Program-made: the position numbers and the translations under genes
Shown: positions 1-6,825 of the stretch, one piece after another
How positions within the stretch are numbered: position 1 is the first letter of the stretch
Layout of the letters: the number at the start of each line of letters is the position of its first letter
Notes under the pieces: model-generated
Seen by the model: only the letters and a program-made list of their open reading frames with translations
What the model was told of the DNA's origin: nothing
Databases searched by the model: none
NCBI GenBank assembly: GCA_003551805.1
Contig: PUNR01000268.1
Span: forward strand, 1-10,852
Source: Loktanella sp.
GTDB taxonomy: Bacteria > Pseudomonadota > Alphaproteobacteria > Rhodobacterales > Rhodobacteraceae
Length of the DNA stretch: 10,852 bases
Reading direction: 5' to 3'

Positions 1-1715
1 ATAAGATCATCTGGGACGTGTCGCACCAGTCGTATCCCCACAAGATTCTGACCGGCAGGCGCGACCGCATCCGCACGATCCGCAGCGAAGGTGGTTTGTC
101 CGGATTTACCAAAAGATCCGAAAGCCCCTATGACCCGTTCGGCGCGGCGCATTCCAGCACCTCGATTTCTGCGGCGCTGGGCTTTGCTGTGGCGCGTGAT
201 CTGGGCGGTGATGGTGGCGATGCGATTGCAATTATCGGCGACGGGGCGATTTCGGCAGGCATGGCCTACGAGGCGATGAACAACGCAGGCCATCTGGGTA
301 AGCGCGTCATCGTGATTTTGAACGATAACGAGATGTCGATTGCCCCGCCTGTGGGTGCCATGTCGTCCTATCTGTCGCAGCTTTATGCCGGTGCGCCGTT
401 TCAGGAATTCAAAGCGGCCGCCAAGGGTGCCGTGTCGCTGCTGCCCGAACCGTTCCGCGAAGGGGCCAAGCGTGCCAAGGATCTGCTCAAGCATATGACC
501 GTCGGCGGGACGTTGTTTGAACAGCTGGGCTTTTCCTATCTTGGACCGATTGACGGGCATGATATGGACCAGTTGCTGTCTGTCCTGCGCACCGTCAAGG
601 CACGCGCTGACGGGCCAATCCTGATCCATGCGATCACGAAAAAGGGCAAGGGCTATGCCCCCGCTGAACGTGCCAGCGACAAAGGGCACGCGACCGCCAA
701 GTTCGATATGATCACTGGTAAACAGGCAAAAGCGGCCAGCAATGCGCCCAGTTACACCAGCGTGTTTGCCGAAAGCCTGTTGAAGCACGCCGCCTCTGAT
801 CCGCGCATTTGCGCCGTGACTGCCGCCATGCCCGATGGCACAGGGCTGTCGCAATTCATGGACCGCTATGCCAGCCGCTGTTTTGATGTGGGCATTGCCG
901 AACAGCATGCAGTGACCTTCAGCGCGGGGTTGGCTGCGGGTGGGATGCGTCCGTTTTGTGCGATCTATTCGACCTTCCTGCAACGCGGCTACGATCAGGT
1001 TGTGCATGATGTGGCGATCCAGCGTCTGCCCGTGCGCTTCGCGATTGACCGCGCGGGGCTGGTGGGTGCCGACGGTGCGACACATGCAGGGTCATTCGAT
1101 GTCGCGTTCCTTGCCAATCTGCCCGGTTTCGTCGTTATGGCCGCTGCGGACGAGGCGGAACTGGTCCGCATGGTCGCCACCGCCGCCGCCTATGACGACG
1201 GCCCCATCGCATTCCGGTTTCCCCGCGGGGAAGGTGTCGGCGTCGAGATGCCTCAGGACGCAGCCCCGTTAGAGATCGGCAAAGGCCGCATGATCCAAAA
1301 AGGCGCGCAGGTCGCGATCCTGTCCTTCGGCACACGGCTGTCCGAGGTCACAAAAGCCTGCGAGGCGCTTGCGGCCAAGGGTATCACCCCCACGGTTGCT
1401 GACGCGCGTTTCGCCAAACCGCTTGACCGCGATCTGATCCTGCAACTGGCCGCCGACCACGACGCGCTGATCACCGTCGAGGAAGGCGCCGTGGGCGGCT
1501 TTGGTTCCCATGTCGCACAATTGCTGGCGGATGAAGGAGTCTTCGACCACGGCCTGCGGTTCCGGTCGATGGTACTGCCCGACATCTTCATCGATCAGGC
1601 CAGCCCCAAGGCGATGTATGACACTGCTGAACTAAGCGCAGATCACATCGTGACGAAGGTGCTGGATGTGCTGGGCGTCGCACAATTTGGCAGAAAAGGG
1701 CTGACAGCGACCTAA
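1..1715 (+). CDS. dxs: 1-deoxy-D-xylulose-5-phosphate synthase, 5' end missing
   Basis: This thiamine-diphosphate enzyme condenses pyruvate and glyceraldehyde 3-phosphate to DXP, the first and flux-controlling step of the cytoplasmic MEP isoprenoid pathway. The reading frame is open from the window edge (first full codon at 3), giving 570 visible residues ending at TAA 1713-1715. The family usually has about 620-640 residues, so roughly 60-70 N-terminal residues lie outside. The visible part opens with KIIWDVSHQSYPHK, whose His (codon 24-26) matches E. coli His49. The GTG at 18 is the Val of this conserved block and not a start. The ThDP-binding GDG is at 237-245, followed by the AISAGMAYEAMNNAG block. 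The catalytic Glu of GIAEQHAVTFSAG is codon 900-902 (E. coli Glu370). The YSTFLQRGYDQVVHD and AIDRAGLVGADGATHAGSFD blocks of the pyrimidine domain and a C-terminal transketolase domain follow. Minor variations from E. coli are Ser for Gly in DVSHQ and Ala for Gly in GAAHSS. The catalytic residues are intact, so it should be active. Confidence 0.97.
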   Translation, partial: KIIWDVSHQSYPHKILTGRRDRIRTIRSEGGLSGFTKRSESPYDPFGAAHSSTSISAALGFAVARDLGGDGGDAIAIIGDGAISAGMAYEAMNNAGHLGKRVIVILNDNEMSIAPPVGAMSSYLSQLYAGAPFQEFKAAAKGAVSLLPEPFREGAKRAKDLLKHMTVGGTLFEQLGFSYLGPIDGHDMDQLLSVLRTVKARADGPILIHAITKKGKGYAPAERASDKGHATAKFDMITGKQAKAASNAPSYTSVFAESLLKHAASDPRICAVTAAMPDGTGLSQFMDRYASRCFDVGIAEQHAVTFSAGLAAGGMRPFCAIYSTFLQRGYDQVVHDVAIQRLPVRFAIDRAGLVGADGATHAGSFDVAFLANLPGFVVMAAADEAELVRMVATAAAYDDGPIAFRFPRGEGVGVEMPQDAAPLEIGKGRMIQKGAQVAILSFGTRLSEVTKACEALAAKGITPTVADARFAKPLDRDLILQLAADHDALITVEEGAVGGFGSHVAQLLADEGVFDHGLRFRSMVLPDIFIDQASPKAMYDTAELSADHIVTKVLDVLGVAQFGRKGLTAT

Positions 1716-1775
1716 GGGATTAATCATTTCTTTGCTTCCTGCCGTTATAGAGTCGACAGCAAGCGCGAGGCAGAG
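1716..1775 (+). promoter_or_regulatory. dxs-to-chemoreceptor gap, weak promoter candidate and RBS
   Basis: This 60-bp gap holds a TATAGA hexamer at 1746-1751 that could serve as a -10 element, but no good -35 hexamer lies 16-18 bp upstream. A GAGG at 1767-1770 precedes the ATG at 1776 by 5 bases and is the likely ribosome binding site of the chemoreceptor gene. No hairpin followed by a T run was found after dxs, so read-through from dxs into the next gene is possible. The promoter assignment is weak inference. Confidence 0.25.
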
Positions 1776-3182
1776 ATGACAGTGACCATAGGGACCATGC
1801 CTGCCGCGGCTGACAGCGTGGCTGAAGACATTGCTTTGAGGTTGGGCGATCTGGCAATCAATCTTGCCAGTGTCACTGGCGATGTTGACGACATCACTGC
1901 AGAGGTTGGCAAACAATCTGTCACGGGGCAGTCGATGAACCAACGTGCGGACCAGATCATGGGCCGTGCGCAAACCATTCTTGGGCGGGCGCAGACTGTG
2001 CTTGATACTTCGGTCGATGCCGAAGAAACCGCCACCAGTAGCGACAAAAGCATGCAGGAAATGGTGCTGGCCGTTACGTCCTTGATCGAAACTGTCGCTC
2101 ATGTCGGGGAACAATTTTCACAATTGCAGGAAACGCTGGCGCGGGTTGCGCGGGTATCGGATGAAATCAGGCTGATCTCCCGGCAGACAAATCTGTTATC
2201 CGTGAATGCCGCGATCGAGGCGGCGCGCGCTGGCGAGCATGGGCGCGGTTTTCTGGTGCTGGCCCGCGAAATCAAGAACCTGTCCGACACCACACGCGAA
2301 GCGACGGAAGATATCACCAACACCGTCGATGCAATGGATGAAGAACTTGCCACGCTCAAGGATCAGACGGCGCTTGCGACAGGGCGCGCGGGAGATGTGC
2401 AGCAACAGATTAATGTTGTCGGCACCTTGGTCAATCAGATCCCGCAGGTCATGGGGTCGATCATTACGGCACAGCGCGATATTTTTGAAGCGACCACATC
2501 CATTACAGGCGATATCGGTCTGATGCAGACAGGGTTGGGGGAATTGGCGACTGGCATTGCCACCTCTGACATAAGCCTGGTCAGCGCACGTAAGAAAATG
2601 CTGGATCTTACCGATATCGCCGAAACACTGGTGGCGATGACGGCTCGGCTGGGCGTAGAAACCGCAGATACCCCATTCATCGCGGTGGTGCAGGATGTCG
2701 CAGACCGCATTTCGGCACGTTTCAAACGGGGCATCGCAAACGGCGAGATCAGCAAGGCGGAACTGTTTTCGCGCGATTACGCACCGATTGCCGGAACGGA
2801 TCCGCCGCAGGTGATGGCCCCGTTTACAAGATTCACCGATTACATTTTGCCCGAATTTCAAGAAGCGATGCTGGAATTTTCCGACACGGTCGTGTTCTGC
2901 GCAGCCGTCAATGTGGACGGCTATCTGCCGACACATAACCTGAAATTCAATCACCCGCAGCGTGCCGGCGATACAGCTTGGAACACTGCAAATTGTCGCA
3001 ATAGGCGTATTTTCAATGACCGCGTTGGTCTGGCTGCAGGGCGAAGCACGCGGCCTTTTCTGTTGCAGGCCTATCGCCGGGATATGGGCAACGGCAGCTT
3101 TGTCATGATGAAAGACGTATCCGCACCGATCAAGGTTGACGGTTCCCATTGGGGGGGCATCCGTCTGGCCTATTTGGCGTAG
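1776..3182 (+). CDS. Soluble methyl-accepting chemotaxis protein with C-terminal sensor-like domain
   Basis: This 468-residue chemoreceptor-type protein has no signal peptide, transmembrane segment or HAMP region, so it is predicted to be cytoplasmic. Residues about 15-280 are mostly helical coiled coil. The diagnostic hairpin tip lies around residues 130-160 (SRQTNLLSVNAAIEAARAGE followed by HGRGFLVLAREIKNLSDTT), which matches the CheA/CheW-interacting tip of MCPs, where the consensus reads QTNLLALNAAIEAARAGE. The last 170 or so residues form a separate globular domain rich in Phe, Arg and Asp, with NRRIFNDRVGLAAGRSTRPF, LLQAYRRDMGNGSF and a closing SAPIKVDGSHWGGIRLAY. I have seen this block at the C terminus of other proteobacterial soluble MCPs; a Cache/PAS-like sensor fold is inference. 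No CheR-binding pentapeptide is present at the C terminus. ATG 1776 has a GAGG ribosome site. Soluble receptors such as the Rhodobacter sphaeroides Tlp proteins work in cytoplasmic chemotaxis clusters; no che genes are visible here to confirm a partner. Its stop lies 6 bp from the stop of the convergent sodium channel gene. Confidence 0.9.
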   Translation: MTVTIGTMPAAADSVAEDIALRLGDLAINLASVTGDVDDITAEVGKQSVTGQSMNQRADQIMGRAQTILGRAQTVLDTSVDAEETATSSDKSMQEMVLAVTSLIETVAHVGEQFSQLQETLARVARVSDEIRLISRQTNLLSVNAAIEAARAGEHGRGFLVLAREIKNLSDTTREATEDITNTVDAMDEELATLKDQTALATGRAGDVQQQINVVGTLVNQIPQVMGSIITAQRDIFEATTSITGDIGLMQTGLGELATGIATSDISLVSARKKMLDLTDIAETLVAMTARLGVETADTPFIAVVQDVADRISARFKRGIANGEISKAELFSRDYAPIAGTDPPQVMAPFTRFTDYILPEFQEAMLEFSDTVVFCAAVNVDGYLPTHNLKFNHPQRAGDTAWNTANCRNRRIFNDRVGLAAGRSTRPFLLQAYRRDMGNGSFVMMKDVSAPIKVDGSHWGGIRLAYLA

Positions 3183-3188
3183 CCGTTT

Positions 3189-3971
<783 letters not shown>

Positions 3972-4107
3972 TTGTCCATCCATATCAAAGGCCCGCCCGA
4001 TATGAGCGTTCCGTTGCGTGACAGCAAGGCCCGTACCACTCTCGCACGCTTGCCACGGCAAGAAATCCCCGCAATGTTTATGCAAATGCTATAGGATTGC
4101 GCAGCGG
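3972..4107. promoter_or_regulatory. Divergent intergenic region between channel and AIG1-like genes
   Basis: This 136-bp stretch separates the start codons of two divergently transcribed membrane-protein genes and must hold their promoters if each has one. A TATAGG at 4090-4095 lies too close to the ATG at 4108 for an ordinary leader and lacks a well-spaced -35. AGGA at 4093-4096 is a plausible, rather distant ribosome site for the + strand gene. The clearest element is the 14-bp palindrome at 4049-4062, listed separately. No confident sigma-70 promoter was identified in either direction. Confidence 0.35.
4049..4062. repeat. 14-bp palindrome, possible operator
   Basis: The sequence CTTGCCACGGCAAG forms a perfect inverted repeat with 6-bp arms (CTTGCC/GGCAAG) and a 2-bp centre. 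It lies between the divergent channel and AIG1-like genes, 45 bp from the ATG at 4108 and 77 bp from the start at 3971. Palindromes of this size are typical binding sites for dimeric regulators, but no regulator gene is nearby and a chance match in GC-rich DNA is possible. Confidence 0.3.
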
Positions 4108-4764
4108 ATGACCTTGAAGCCTGTCTTGATCTACCGTTGGTTGGTGTTTCTGCTGGCAGCGGGCTATTGCATTCGCACGTTGATTTTCGGCGGTTTTGAC
4201 GCATTCGGTGGCCCGTTCCGGTTTCTGACGATCTGGGCCTTGTTCATGTCGTTCTTTGCCGCCAGCCGGATGATGGCCTTGATGGAAGGGCGCAGCGATA
4301 AACGCTGGGACGGGTTTGTCTGCATGACCGCCGTGATCAATACCATGGTGGTGATGCTGTATTGGCGGCTTTATTTCGCGGAACCCACATCGGTGACACC
4401 TGACGGCCAACTGGCGGCATGGCATCTGGAGATGTATCTGCATCTGTTCGGCCCTGCCTTGCAGGTGATCGACACGATTTTCATCCACCGCAGCTATCGC
4501 CGCCTTGGTCCCGCGCTGGTGTGGCTGTTGGGCGTGATCGTGACCTATCTGGCTTGGGCGGAACTTGTGGTCGGGCCGATGAACGAAACGCCGGAGGGTA
4601 GCGTCACCAGCGGACTGCCCTATCCTTTCCTGAACAATCTGGAATTCGCAGACCGCCTGACGTTTTACGGCATTAACCTTGCGACCGGCTTGATCCTGCT
4701 GTTCGTCTTTGCAGGGATCGCATGGGTGGTCAGGCGGTATCTTCCTGCGCCAGCAATGCCTTAA
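4108..4764 (+). CDS. AIG1/ADTRP (FAR-17a)-like six-helix membrane protein, possible lipid hydrolase
   Basis: This 218-residue protein has about six hydrophobic helices (near 6-23, 38-56, 69-89, 107-126, 134-153 and 185-207). Its pattern matches human AIG1 and ADTRP, intramembrane threonine hydrolases that cleave fatty-acid esters of hydroxy fatty acids. FRFLT (37-41) aligns with the AIG1 block WKFLT that holds the catalytic Thr43, so T41 is the candidate nucleophile. HLFGPALQVIDTIF (from H112) aligns with HTTVLPFILIEM, which holds the catalytic His134. YLAWAEL (147-153) and YPFLNNL (172-178) match the later AIG1 blocks YILWVCW and YPFLEHI. This alignment is by eye from memory, so family membership is likely but unproven; substrate and activity in bacteria are inference. 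ATG 4108 was chosen because the first helix follows at once; the frame is open back to 4018 but the extra residues are polar and unlike the family. It is divergent from the sodium channel gene, and its last 35 bp overlap the convergent SDR gene. Confidence 0.75.
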   Translation: MTLKPVLIYRWLVFLLAAGYCIRTLIFGGFDAFGGPFRFLTIWALFMSFFAASRMMALMEGRSDKRWDGFVCMTAVINTMVVMLYWRLYFAEPTSVTPDGQLAAWHLEMYLHLFGPALQVIDTIFIHRSYRRLGPALVWLLGVIVTYLAWAELVVGPMNETPEGSVTSGLPYPFLNNLEFADRLTFYGINLATGLILLFVFAGIAWVVRRYLPAPAMP

Positions 4765-5590
4765 GACCGCTGCGATAGTCGGGATAGATCAGCCTAACGC
4801 CCAGTTCATTCTTGATCCGGTCATTGCTGACCTTTTTGCTTTCGGCGTAAAAACTGCGCGCCATTGGCGTCATGTCGGCGGTTTCGAAATCCTCTGCCGG
4901 GGGCAAGGGCAGGACCAGCAGTTCGGCGGCATAACCGATCACATCCTCGGGCGGGGCGGGATCGTCGTCACAGACGTTGTAGATGCCACCGGGATTGGGC
5001 CGCGCGATAGACGCCGCCAGTACCTGCGCGATATCGGCGACATGGGTGCGGCTGAACACCTGCCCCTGTTTGATGATCCGCCGCGCCGACCCGTCGCGCA
5101 CCTTGGCAAAAGGGCCGCGTCCGGGGCCGTAAATCCCCGCCAGACGGAAGATATGCAGCGGCAGGTCCGGGATCGCGGCCCAATCCGCCTCGGCCTGCAT
5201 CCGCGCCAGCCCGCGTTTGGTGGCGGGCGTCAGCGAGGTGGTTTCATCGACCCAACCGCCCGCATGGTCGCCGTAAACGCCGGTGGTGGACAGATAGCCG
5301 ACCCAAGCAAACTGACCCGCACGGGCGGCAATCTCGTCCCGCAGTTCGGCCAGCACCGGATCGCCGTTTTCATCGGGCGCGGCTGATATCAGCAGATGGG
5401 TTGCAGCATCCAGTGCAGGGCGCAGGTCTGCACCCGGCCAGATGCGCGGTTCGACACCGTCCTGCAACAGGCGGGTTGCTTTGTCTTCGGACCGCGTGGT
5501 GCCGATGATCCGCCAGCCCTGCGGCAGTAGCAGGTCGCTTAAGGCGCGGGCACTGAAACCATGCCCGAAAGAAAGTAATGTCTGTTCCAT
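4730..5590 (-). CDS. NAD(P)-binding SDR/epimerase-like protein (YeeZ-type)
   Basis: This 286-residue protein has an extended-SDR Rossmann fold and is probably a cytoplasmic oxidoreductase or epimerase of unknown substrate. The dinucleotide-binding loop is at the N terminus, TLLSFGHGFSARALSDLL, with G9-x-G11-x-x-A14. The second strand ends in GTTRS (30-34), and ATHLLISAAP (63-72) is the fourth strand. The active-site region reads YLSTTGVYGDHAGGWVDE (99-116), with Ser101, Thr102/103 and Tyr106; the block HIFRLAGIYGPGRGPF (146-161) follows, as in the E. coli YeeZ group. ATG 5590-5588 was chosen because the Rossmann strand starts immediately after it; the frame is open to 5740 but those residues do not resemble the family. 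The ribosome site is weak (GAAG a few bases upstream). The gene is divergent from the TAXI operon across 176 bp and ends in TGA at 4732-4730, inside the last codons of the AIG1-like gene on the other strand. I cannot assign a substrate. Confidence 0.88.
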   Translation of the reverse strand: MEQTLLSFGHGFSARALSDLLLPQGWRIIGTTRSEDKATRLLQDGVEPRIWPGADLRPALDAATHLLISAAPDENGDPVLAELRDEIAARAGQFAWVGYLSTTGVYGDHAGGWVDETTSLTPATKRGLARMQAEADWAAIPDLPLHIFRLAGIYGPGRGPFAKVRDGSARRIIKQGQVFSRTHVADIAQVLAASIARPNPGGIYNVCDDDPAPPEDVIGYAAELLVLPLPPAEDFETADMTPMARSFYAESKKVSNDRIKNELGVRLIYPDYRSGLKALLAQEDTA

Positions 5591-5645
5591 AAGGCTTCGT
5601 GCCGTGTCAAAGGCGAAGGTGCAAGCCCCTCGATAGGTTAACGAT

Positions 5646-5674
5646 TTGACAAAATCGGCTGATCTGTCCCTAAT
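5646..5674 (+). promoter_or_regulatory. Candidate sigma-70 promoter of the TAXI operon
   Basis: A perfect -35 hexamer TTGACA lies at 5646-5651. At 17 bp spacing the -10 would be CCTAAT (5669-5674), which is a weak match; TAATGC (5671-5676) at 19 bp is an alternative. Transcription would begin near 5681-5683, just before the stem-loop at 5684, leaving a leader of about 85 nt. The -35 is convincing and the -10 is not. Confidence 0.4.
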
Positions 5675-5683
5675 GCACCATGG

Positions 5684-5713
5684 CCGGTTGCCTGCGCAAA
5701 GTGCGGGTGCCGG
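5684..5713 (+). other. 5' leader stem-loop of the TAXI operon mRNA
   Basis: The segment 5684-5697 pairs with 5701-5713 across an AAA loop (5698-5700). There are 13 base pairs, four of them G-U wobbles, with one bulged U at 5688. Because the wobbles pair only in the + strand transcript, the structure favours an RNA role over a DNA-binding site. No T run follows, so it is not a terminator. If the promoter above is real, the hairpin sits at the extreme 5' end of the mRNA, a position known in other mRNAs to slow decay. Confidence 0.4.
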
Positions 5714-5766
5714 AAAAACAGGCTGTCCAATGGCAGCCACGACATAGACCTAAAAGGGAGAAGGTT

Positions 5767-6729
5767 ATGAACAAGAACTGGATGGCCGCAGCAGCCGCCG
5801 CCGTTGCAATGACGGGTGGTGCAGCGCAGGCACAGGATACATTCATCTCCATCGGGACCGGCGGCGTGACCGGCGTTTATTATCCTGCTGGCGGCGCGAT
5901 CTGCCGCCTTGTGAACCGTGACCGTGCCGAACATGGCATCCGTTGCGGTGTGGAATCGACCGGTGGGTCGATCTTCAACATCAACGCAATCCGTTCCGGA
6001 GAGCTGGAATTCGGCGTGGCCCAGTCTGACTGGCAGTTCCATGCCTTCAACGGCAGTTCCGAGTTTGAGGGCAGCGCCTTCGAAGACCTGCGCGCTGTAT
6101 TCTCGCTGCACCCCGAACCGTTCACCGTGGTCGCGCGTGCCGATGCTGGTATCACCAACTTTGAAGACCTGCAGGGCAAGCGCGTGAACATCGGCAACCC
6201 CGGTTCCGGTCAGCGCGGCACGATGGAAGTCGTGATGGACGCCCTTGGCTGGACCCTTGCCGATTTTGCCGTCGCATCTGAACTGCCGCCAGCCGAACAG
6301 GCCGCAGCGCTTTGCGACAACAACATCGACGCGATGATCTATACCGTGGGCCACCCGTCGGGTGCGATTCAGGAAGCGACGACTGCCTGTGACACCGTTC
6401 TGGTGAACGTGACGGGTGAAGCGATCGAAGGTCTGATCGAGGAAAACCCCTATTACCGCGTCGCAGTCATCCCCGGTGGCATGTATCGCGGTTCGGATGA
6501 AGACGTGACCACATTTGGTGTGGGCGCGACATTCGTATCCTCGGCCGCTGTGCCGGAAGAAGTGGTTTACCAGACCACCAAGGCGATCTTTGAAAGCCTT
6601 GACCAGTTCCGCGAACTGCACCCGGCGCTGGGCGCACTTGAAGCGTCCGAGATGGTCAATGACGGTAACTCTGCCCCGCTGCATGACGGCGCTGCACGTT
6701 ACTATCAAGAAGCAGGCCTGATGGATTAA
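5767..6729 (+). CDS. TAXI-family TRAP transporter periplasmic solute-binding protein
   Basis: This 320-residue binding protein captures a solute in the periplasm and delivers it to the TRAP permease encoded next. It begins with a signal peptide (1-22: two lysine/asparagine-rich residues, an Ala-rich core and the AQA|QD cleavage site), leaving about 298 mature residues, normal for the family. The TAXI signature follows directly: ISIGTGGVTGVYYPAGGAIC, then VESTGGSIFNINAIRSGELE and FGVAQSDW. Later blocks NIGNPGSGQRGTMEVVMDALGW and DNNIDAMIYTVGHPSGAIQE belong to the ligand-binding cleft and second lobe. The mature protein has several Cys residues that could form disulphides in the periplasm. Characterised TAXI binding proteins bind glutamate or glutamine, or 2-oxoglutarate; the substrate here cannot be read off. 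ATG 5767 is preceded by the strong purine-rich ribosome site AGGGAGAAGG; upstream in-frame codons are not signal-peptide-like. A hairpin terminator follows the stop, so its mRNA may outnumber that of the permease. Confidence 0.95.
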   Translation: MNKNWMAAAAAAVAMTGGAAQAQDTFISIGTGGVTGVYYPAGGAICRLVNRDRAEHGIRCGVESTGGSIFNINAIRSGELEFGVAQSDWQFHAFNGSSEFEGSAFEDLRAVFSLHPEPFTVVARADAGITNFEDLQGKRVNIGNPGSGQRGTMEVVMDALGWTLADFAVASELPPAEQAAALCDNNIDAMIYTVGHPSGAIQEATTACDTVLVNVTGEAIEGLIEENPYYRVAVIPGGMYRGSDEDVTTFGVGATFVSSAAVPEEVVYQTTKAIFESLDQFRELHPALGALEASEMVNDGNSAPLHDGAARYYQEAGLMD

Positions 6730-6738
6730 TCTAGCTAC

Positions 6739-6774
6739 ATGCCCGCCAGCCAGTATTGGTTGGCGGGCATTTTT
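6739..6774 (+). terminator. Intercistronic rho-independent terminator or attenuator
   Basis: ATGCCCGCCAGCCA (6739-6752) pairs with TGGTTGGCGGGCAT (6757-6770) around a GTAT loop: 14 base pairs with a single G-U. It is followed by a run of five T (6770-6774). It starts 9 bases after the binding-protein stop and 50 bases before the permease start. It should terminate part of the transcripts or protect the 3' end of the binding-protein mRNA, giving more binding protein than permease, a common arrangement for binding-protein-dependent transporters. Confidence 0.85.
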
Positions 6775-6780
6775 ACCTAC

Positions 6781-6794
6781 GCGTCCAAAGACGC
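6781..6794 (+). repeat. Small second hairpin upstream of the permease gene
   Basis: GCGTC (6781-6785) and GACGC (6790-6794) are complementary around a CAAA loop. The stem is only 5 bp and lies 6 bases after the T run of the preceding terminator, 31 bases before the permease ATG. It may be a chance pairing or a minor structure in the permease leader. Confidence 0.25.
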
Positions 6795-6825
6795 CTTACC
6801 AAATAGCACTGACGAGGGATCCGGC

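Larger units (their letters stand above)
5591..5766. promoter_or_regulatory. Divergent intergenic region between SDR gene and TAXI operon
   Basis: This 176-bp region holds the control sequences of the SDR gene (to the left) and the TAXI operon (to the right). On the + strand it contains a candidate sigma-70 promoter (5646-5674), a leader stem-loop (5684-5713) and a strong purine-rich ribosome site (5753-5764), each noted separately. On the - strand a TTGACA (5610-5605) is too close to the SDR start at 5590 to serve as its -35, so the SDR promoter was not identified. No regulator binding site could be named. Confidence 0.5.

Noticed and set aside
18..1715. dxs starting at GTG 18
   Set aside because: The codon is the Val of the conserved DV-HQ block of DXS, and the frame is open and family-like right up to the window edge, so the gene is truncated, not started here.
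2196..3149. 317-codon open frame on the - strand
   Set aside because: It is antisense to the chemoreceptor gene, is rich in Cys, His and Arg as expected for a shadow frame, and has no recognisable domain.
3183..3188. Bidirectional terminator between chemoreceptor and channel genes
   Set aside because: The gap is only 6 bp and no stable hairpin with T runs spans it.
3972..4085. N-terminal extension of the sodium channel up to ATG 4085
   Set aside because: The extra residues (with Cys, His and Trp) are unlike any family N terminus, and MNLRAR at 3971 matches known channel starts.
5638..6708. 356-codon open frame on the - strand
   Set aside because: It is antisense to the TAXI binding-protein gene, which has a signal peptide, a family signature and a strong ribosome site; the antisense product resembles nothing known.
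6739..6825. N-terminal extension of the permease from ATG 6739
   Set aside because: These codons lie in the terminator hairpin and its T run, while ATG 6826 has a proper ribosome site and a typical polar cytoplasmic N terminus.
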